Shown here: positions 20,095-24,408 of the stretch, piece after piece
Numbering within the stretch: position 1 is the stretch's first letter
How the letters are laid out: each line of letters opens with the position of its first letter
NCBI GenBank assembly: GCA_024195585.1
Contig: SWBL01000524.1
Location: 1 to 24,408 of the forward strand
Source: Aureobasidium sp. EXF-3400
Lineage: Eukaryota > Ascomycota > Dothideomycetes > Dothideales > Saccotheciaceae
Length of the DNA stretch: 24,408 bases
Direction of reading: 5' to 3'
The notes under the pieces: model-generated
Database searches by the model: none
Told to the model about the DNA's origin: nothing
Seen by the model: only the letters and a program-made list of their open reading frames with translations
Translations under genes and position numbers: made by a program

Positions 20095-21613
20095 TCAAGC
20101 CACGCTCTCCACTCGATTCTTTCCACTTATATCCAGTAATTTCGGCATATCCGGCATATGTCCCCAGGTCAATGTGTCCAAGTGCTGCAAACCAACCTGT
20201 TGCATCGAAAAACAAAACATCAGCATTGAACTTTTTCAACCACGATAACCGACACGCGAGGGCAAAACTTACAGAAAGTGTTGTTTCATGGTCGAACACG
20301 GGATAGCATCCTCTAGGATCTCCCACTACCAATTCACTGTCTTTGTCGTCCTTCTTTCTCAGCTTATCCTTGAGCTGTACGAATGGAGTTGTCTTGTGCA
20401 TTCGCACTATGATCTTTTCTTGGAAGTCGATTCCTTTCCTAATCTCGATCTGAAGAACTATCATGTCGGTAGGTTGATGTTCGGGCTTCAAGGCTACCCA
20501 GGACGTGAGTATTGATGGGTCTGAATCTGGATCTGCGGGTCTGCTCTCCAGCATGTCTTTGTAAGCGACCGGGTTGTCCCGTATTACGCTTTTGAGGAGC
20601 TGCTCGCGGGTCTGGATGTAGGGTTCTGGCAACTGTGTGGTCTTGTTCTTTGGCTCCGGTGACTCTGCTGTTGGATCGTTGATCATGTAGCACTCTGGAC
20701 GAAGCTGCGGGATTGGGAGTCTTTCCTGTAGTTTTGGAGCTGAAGGAAGCAGGATGAAACTGTCAAGATAGGAAGCTGCATCTTCTGGCTTAGAGGAAGC
20801 ATCGGTCGTCTCTCTCGCGCCTGCTCTTGTGGATGGAGTAGAATCTGTTGAGTTGGAGCTGTCGTTTGATTGAGAACTTTCGGTTTCGGAAGGAGTGTCG
20901 AGATCCAAGCTCCAAGGGTCATCAGTATCATCCATATCGTCCGCATCTTCCACATCTTCCCAGTGACTCGCCTCCGAATCTGTCGACTCTTCGTCCGTGT
21001 CTTCCATATCTTCCCAAACAATCTCGTCCACCTTGCTCAATGTCTTGTCCTCGGTGTTCGACGATTCGACCCCCACTCTCATCAGTGGATAGGCTGCATA
21101 GTCATGCACTGTTTCGTAAGTCCACACACGCCATGATCTGGGAAACGCGCAGAACACCGCACCGACAGCCAGCATACAAAAGACTAATACGCAAACCCAT
21201 TGCTCCAGCACGGAAAATATGCCAAGCAAGAAACCGAGCATTGTAGCCCCAATGTATGGAGAGCATTGTTTCTCAGCCTCGGTAATGTCGTCTTGGAACG
21301 TAGCTGCTAGGTTTTTCTTGAGGCGAGTAGCCTGTTCCACAACCCAGGAAGCTGCCTCACGTGCCTGACCTGCCTCACGTGCCTCAGGGAGAACGGCCAG
21401 TAAGGTGATCCAAGGAAGAATCACGATCAGATGGATCCAGAGATGTGGAAATTGCTCATGCAGACGAGCAACCTGCTCTGGAATCCAAAAGACTGCGGCG
21501 GTTGTCTCGTCAGGGTAGAAGGTGTAGCAAGCGGTAGCCAAGCTCAGGATGTTTATGAGAGTCTCGCACATGAGAACAAGGCAGTATGTCTCGGTTATGT
21601 GAATTCCAGACAT
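20095..21613 (-). CDS. Four-TM protein with C-terminal ubiquitin/SUMO-like domain (2 exons)
   Basis: Exons are 21613-20273 and 20196-20095. The 76-nt intron has a perfect GTAAGT donor, a CTGAT branch and an ACAG acceptor, joins in phase 0, and gives 480 residues. Membrane segments lie at about 10-32, 58-76, 120-139 and 140-157. A Glu/Asp/Ser-rich linker (about 190-270) follows. The C-terminal domain (about 383-458) reads IVLQIEIRKGIDF, then IIVRMHKTTPFVQLKDKLRK, then VFDHETTLS|VGLQHLDTL. This fits the beta-grasp of SUMO/Rad60-like domains (strand, strand, helix, D..TP..L.L.D). The protein ends in RVESVA with no diglycine, so conjugation is unlikely; the domain may be an interaction module facing the cytosol. 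Without splicing the frame stays open to 20015, but the ubiquitin-like fold is then broken at its last strand. Confidence 0.75.
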
Positions 21614-22164
21614 GGTGGGCCGAGATACTGTCTGCGAATAGAAGGTTGGAGGAGAGGCCAGGCTATCAAGGTGGAAAGGGAAAAGAAAGAAAGAAAAGCC
21701 AGAAGACGCGATCTTATGTACGATGTAAGATTATCGATTGAGGTACTTTTTGAGTAAGTTTACATGATCAAAGAGGGAAATGTGCTCAAATCTTGAGAAT
21801 GCACGTGGCTAAGCTTCGAACAAGTTAGACTCTAGTGTTGCTACCTTACACAGAGTTCAATTGTCAGAAAAACCGACTTGCAAGATACTCGAGGTTCAAC
21901 GACTGTCTTATGGAGAGAGTCAGTGGAAGAGCGAACCAACTTCATGACCACGGGCCTTCATAAACAACAGGAAGCAATGCGACAGAGGAACAGTTTCAAG
22001 CCGATCAATTAGTTTGAACAACATAAAAACATCATGCTTTCTGATCCAATCAGCGTTCATAGCACACATCGATCCATGCCCCCCGACCATACTCCGTGTT
22101 CTGTTCTCTCCTTTCTTCTCTGCAGATAGCCTTGCCTCACTCTCTTCAGCACCGCATCCATCAA
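21614..22164. other. Intergenic region between the two ubiquitin-like genes
   Basis: It contains the promoter of the 4-TM gene (next to 21613) and the 3' UTR of the second ubiquitin-like gene (next to 22164). Both genes point the same way. I see no gene or RNA here. Confidence 0.4.
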
Positions 22165-23676
22165 CTAGTCCATGGTCAGGTCGATGGTCTCATATCCATC
22201 GAGGAACGTGGCATACGTCAGCTTCGCATTGTCCTCCAGTTCGAGCTAACCGCGTCTGTGGTTAGTTATGGATTCAGCAACGTCTTGTAGTGATACACTT
22301 ACAGAGGTAGGTGTGTCACTGTCGAAAATATAGCTAGAAGAGGACTTGCTCAAGCTCAATGTATGGTCGCCGTATTTCTTGCAAAGCTCATCTCTGAGGC
22401 GCCTGAACTGGGTGTTGGGATTGATCCTAACGAGTATGTTGTGATTTGGGCGGAACACATGTCCATGGCGGGATATTTCATCATTGTAGATACAGATACG
22501 CAGCCTCAGAGCGGTAGGGGCAGCCTCGGTGAAAAGCCTCATACTGCCCTGTTCTCCAACTGACTCGCCTATTGCAGTCTGCTACTTGTGAGTCAATTCA
22601 GGACGAAAATCTCCTCTATTCAACTTACCGAGGCAGGTGTGAGGGTACAAGTCGATGACTCTGAAGCATCAGACAAAGCCGCGAATGCTGATTGATGTGT
22701 TTGCATTGCACATTCAGACTCTTGGGTGTCAGCGGCACTGAACTTCTCTGCCGTCCCGATAGACGGAAGAGACTTCAATTGGTTTCGGTTTTCTTTGACT
22801 ATCTCTTCCAGAGCCTGGATTCGCTCTGTAAGCATCTTGTACCAATCATGCTTGTCCGGACATCCTGAAGTGCCTCCATTCTTGTCAACAGACAGTGGTG
22901 GACCTCTATTGTTGTTGTCATTGTCGTCGTCGTCGTCGACGCACCCGTTGGCTTCGTGTTGTCGCAAAGCCGCGCTCAGATAATCGAGGCGCGTTTGAAG
23001 CGAGTTGTGAGCAGAATACAATGGATCGTGATATTCTGGCAGCGTTTCTGGGATCTGTTTGCCGAACGCGAAAAGGCTTCTGGAGATCAAGTCAACCGCG
23101 GATTCCAGAGTCTGACATCGAGTCTGAGTCTCCCGCAGCTGAGAAAGGATGTCAAAGACTAACCACTTCGGGACATTGTCACCGAAGTAATTGGATAGCA
23201 ATGCGTGCAGCACTTTGGACTCATCCAATGATATCCCGGCTGCGTTGAACCTTTGGAGAAACTCCCACAGATCATGACACATGGGACTCTCTGCTATAAG
23301 CCTCCAGATTGGACGCTTTTGACGGATATCTCCAATAAGGTCACCGATAGCTTCGGACACCATGTCCTGTAGACAAAGATCCCAATATGGTTCCGGCATG
23401 ATGCACTGCAAGTAGATATGGCGTTTTGATGAAATGTGAATAGATATATCGGTTGAATCAGTCCAAGCGTGGTAGATGGTTGCAAGACCAAGCCCGGGGG
23501 TCGGGCTTCTATTCAAATAGTCCGAGCAGTCTGAGAGAGAAGAACGTTCCTGCCAACACATTAAGTTTCGATGAAGGTCGAACCATAGCATACTTCGAGC
23601 AATTTCGAAACAACCAGAGCTGTAGCTTTGTCCTCAGCTCACACCAGCAACTTACGATCTTCAACTGGTGGCACAT
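22165..23676 (-). CDS. BTB-like (partial) protein with C-terminal ubiquitin-like domain (4+ exons, 5' end uncertain)
   Basis: Exons are ...-23656, 23549-22629, 22578-22303 and 22245-22165. Introns are 106, 50 and 57 nt, all GTAAGT donors, all phase 0. From the ATG at 23676 the product is 432 residues. The open frame extends upstream (YDFKALVYATEITFGELAEI) without an ATG. One alternative adds an exon 23845-23813 and a 46-nt intron. The first 150 or so residues (LATIYHAWTDST, LQDMVSEAIGDLI) recall the part after the BTB fold in fungal BTB proteins; the first half of a BTB domain is not found. A predicted coiled stretch (MLTERIQALEEIVKE) and a DDDDDNDNNN run follow. The last 90 residues form a ubiquitin-like domain: NILVRINPNTQFRRLRDELC, SSYIFDSDTPTS|LELEDNAKL. 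The tail ends DLTMD without diglycine. It may be a truncated or decaying gene. Confidence 0.6.
22909..22939. repeat. GTC/GTT triplet run coding for Asp/Asn
   Basis: A run of GTT and GTC triplets on the plus strand encodes the acidic DDDDDNDNNN linker of the BTB/ubiquitin-like protein. It is a short, probably length-variable microsatellite. Confidence 0.8.
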
Positions 23677-23845
23677 GCAGATTTCTGCCAACTCGCCGAA
23701 TGTGATCTCCGTCGCGTACACTAGAGCTTTGAAATCATATAATTGACCATTGGCTTTCCCAGAACCCTCCCAGTGTAAGGTATTACACTGTCTTGGACTG
23801 GCTCCGAGATACTCTCAGTCTCAGCGGATGGTCTTGAAAACACAT

Positions 23846-24113
23846 TCTGTCCTATCTCTTCTCCAGATGTTGAATTGAAGTAAAGCGATCATTTAGCATG
23901 AGTTGCGTGACAGTGAAAGACAATTGATGTTGGTGATGAGGAAGGAAGTCAGTCACATGACTAGTGCAACGTGATTGGCTCTCGGGGCGGGATTAGGTAA
24001 GCGAATTTTGCGTGCGCACCGACCGCATGTCAAATTCCGAAGCGAAGATTTCTTGTGACTTCCTTTTCCTCACGACTTAGGACGACAACGACCCCGCTGT
24101 CTAGGTCGCCATC
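23846..24113. promoter_or_regulatory. Divergent promoter of the ubiquitin gene, with CCAAT box
   Basis: A CCAATCA box (minus strand; core ATTGG at 23974-23978 on plus) lies about 136 bp before the ubiquitin ATG. Next to it is AGTCACATGACT (23949-23960), two Gcn4-like half sites with a two-base spacer. A pyrimidine-rich leader (24050-24075) precedes the ATG. I found no well-formed heat-shock element. The same interval would drive the minus-strand BTB-like gene. Confidence 0.45.

Positions 24114-24408
<295 letters not shown>

Noticed and set aside
21356..21390. Short repeat of CCTCACGTGCCT in the 4-TM gene
   Set aside because: It codes for a repeated ARE(A) helix turn between two membrane segments; there is no sign of a regulatory repeat.
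24040..24075. Heat-shock element before the ubiquitin gene
   Set aside because: GAA and TTC units are present near 24038-24056, but their spacing does not fit the alternating nGAAn pattern.

Overview
The window is nuclear DNA of a filamentous ascomycete (Pezizomycotina; a Dothideomycete would fit, but I cannot prove the class). The signs are short spliceosomal introns (50-106 nt) with GTAAGT-type donors and CTAAC/CTGAC-like branch sites, compact genes on both strands, an intron-bearing tRNA-Leu, and typical fungal proteins: a Mep/MeaA ammonium permease, ALG9, NAF1, a fungal TBC Rab-GAP and a DUF3445/HODM-like protein.

Layout. 1-95: tRNA-Leu(CAG) whose first base lies just outside the window. 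415-1662 (-): divergent protein kinase. 1874-2599 (-): small secreted Cys-rich protein with a GPI-like tail. 2600-3796: mostly non-coding, with a perfect 25-bp tandem duplication between two open stretches that may be a gene remnant. 3797-6082 (-): TBC-domain Rab-GAP. 6998-7833 (-): cytochrome b561. 8757-10436 (-): ammonium transporter with a 1.9-kb upstream region. 12332-14470 (-): NAF1, divergent from ALG9 (14754-16720, +) over a 283-bp shared promoter. 17074-18475 (+): membrane-anchored DUF3445/HODM-like protein. 18757-19950 (+): orphan with a mitochondrial-type N-terminus. 20095-21613 (-): four-TM protein with a C-terminal ubiquitin/SUMO-like domain. 22165-about 23676 (-): second protein with a related ubiquitin-like domain, behind what looks like the back half of a BTB region. 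24114-24408 (+): first 73 codons of a ubiquitin gene, cut by the window end.

Most genes are unrelated housekeeping or nutrient functions: NAF1 in H/ACA snoRNP assembly, ALG9 in N-glycan assembly, the TBC protein in vesicle traffic, and the MeaA-type permease in ammonium uptake. They do not form a metabolic cluster. The part that stands out is the right end. Two poorly known proteins carry related ubiquitin-like folds, share an intron at the same aligned codon and phase, and sit within 4.5 kb of a real ubiquitin gene.

All exon joins were inferred by hand from splice signals, frame continuity and family resemblance. Several long open frames begin at GTG or TTG, and I moved those starts to the first credible ATG.
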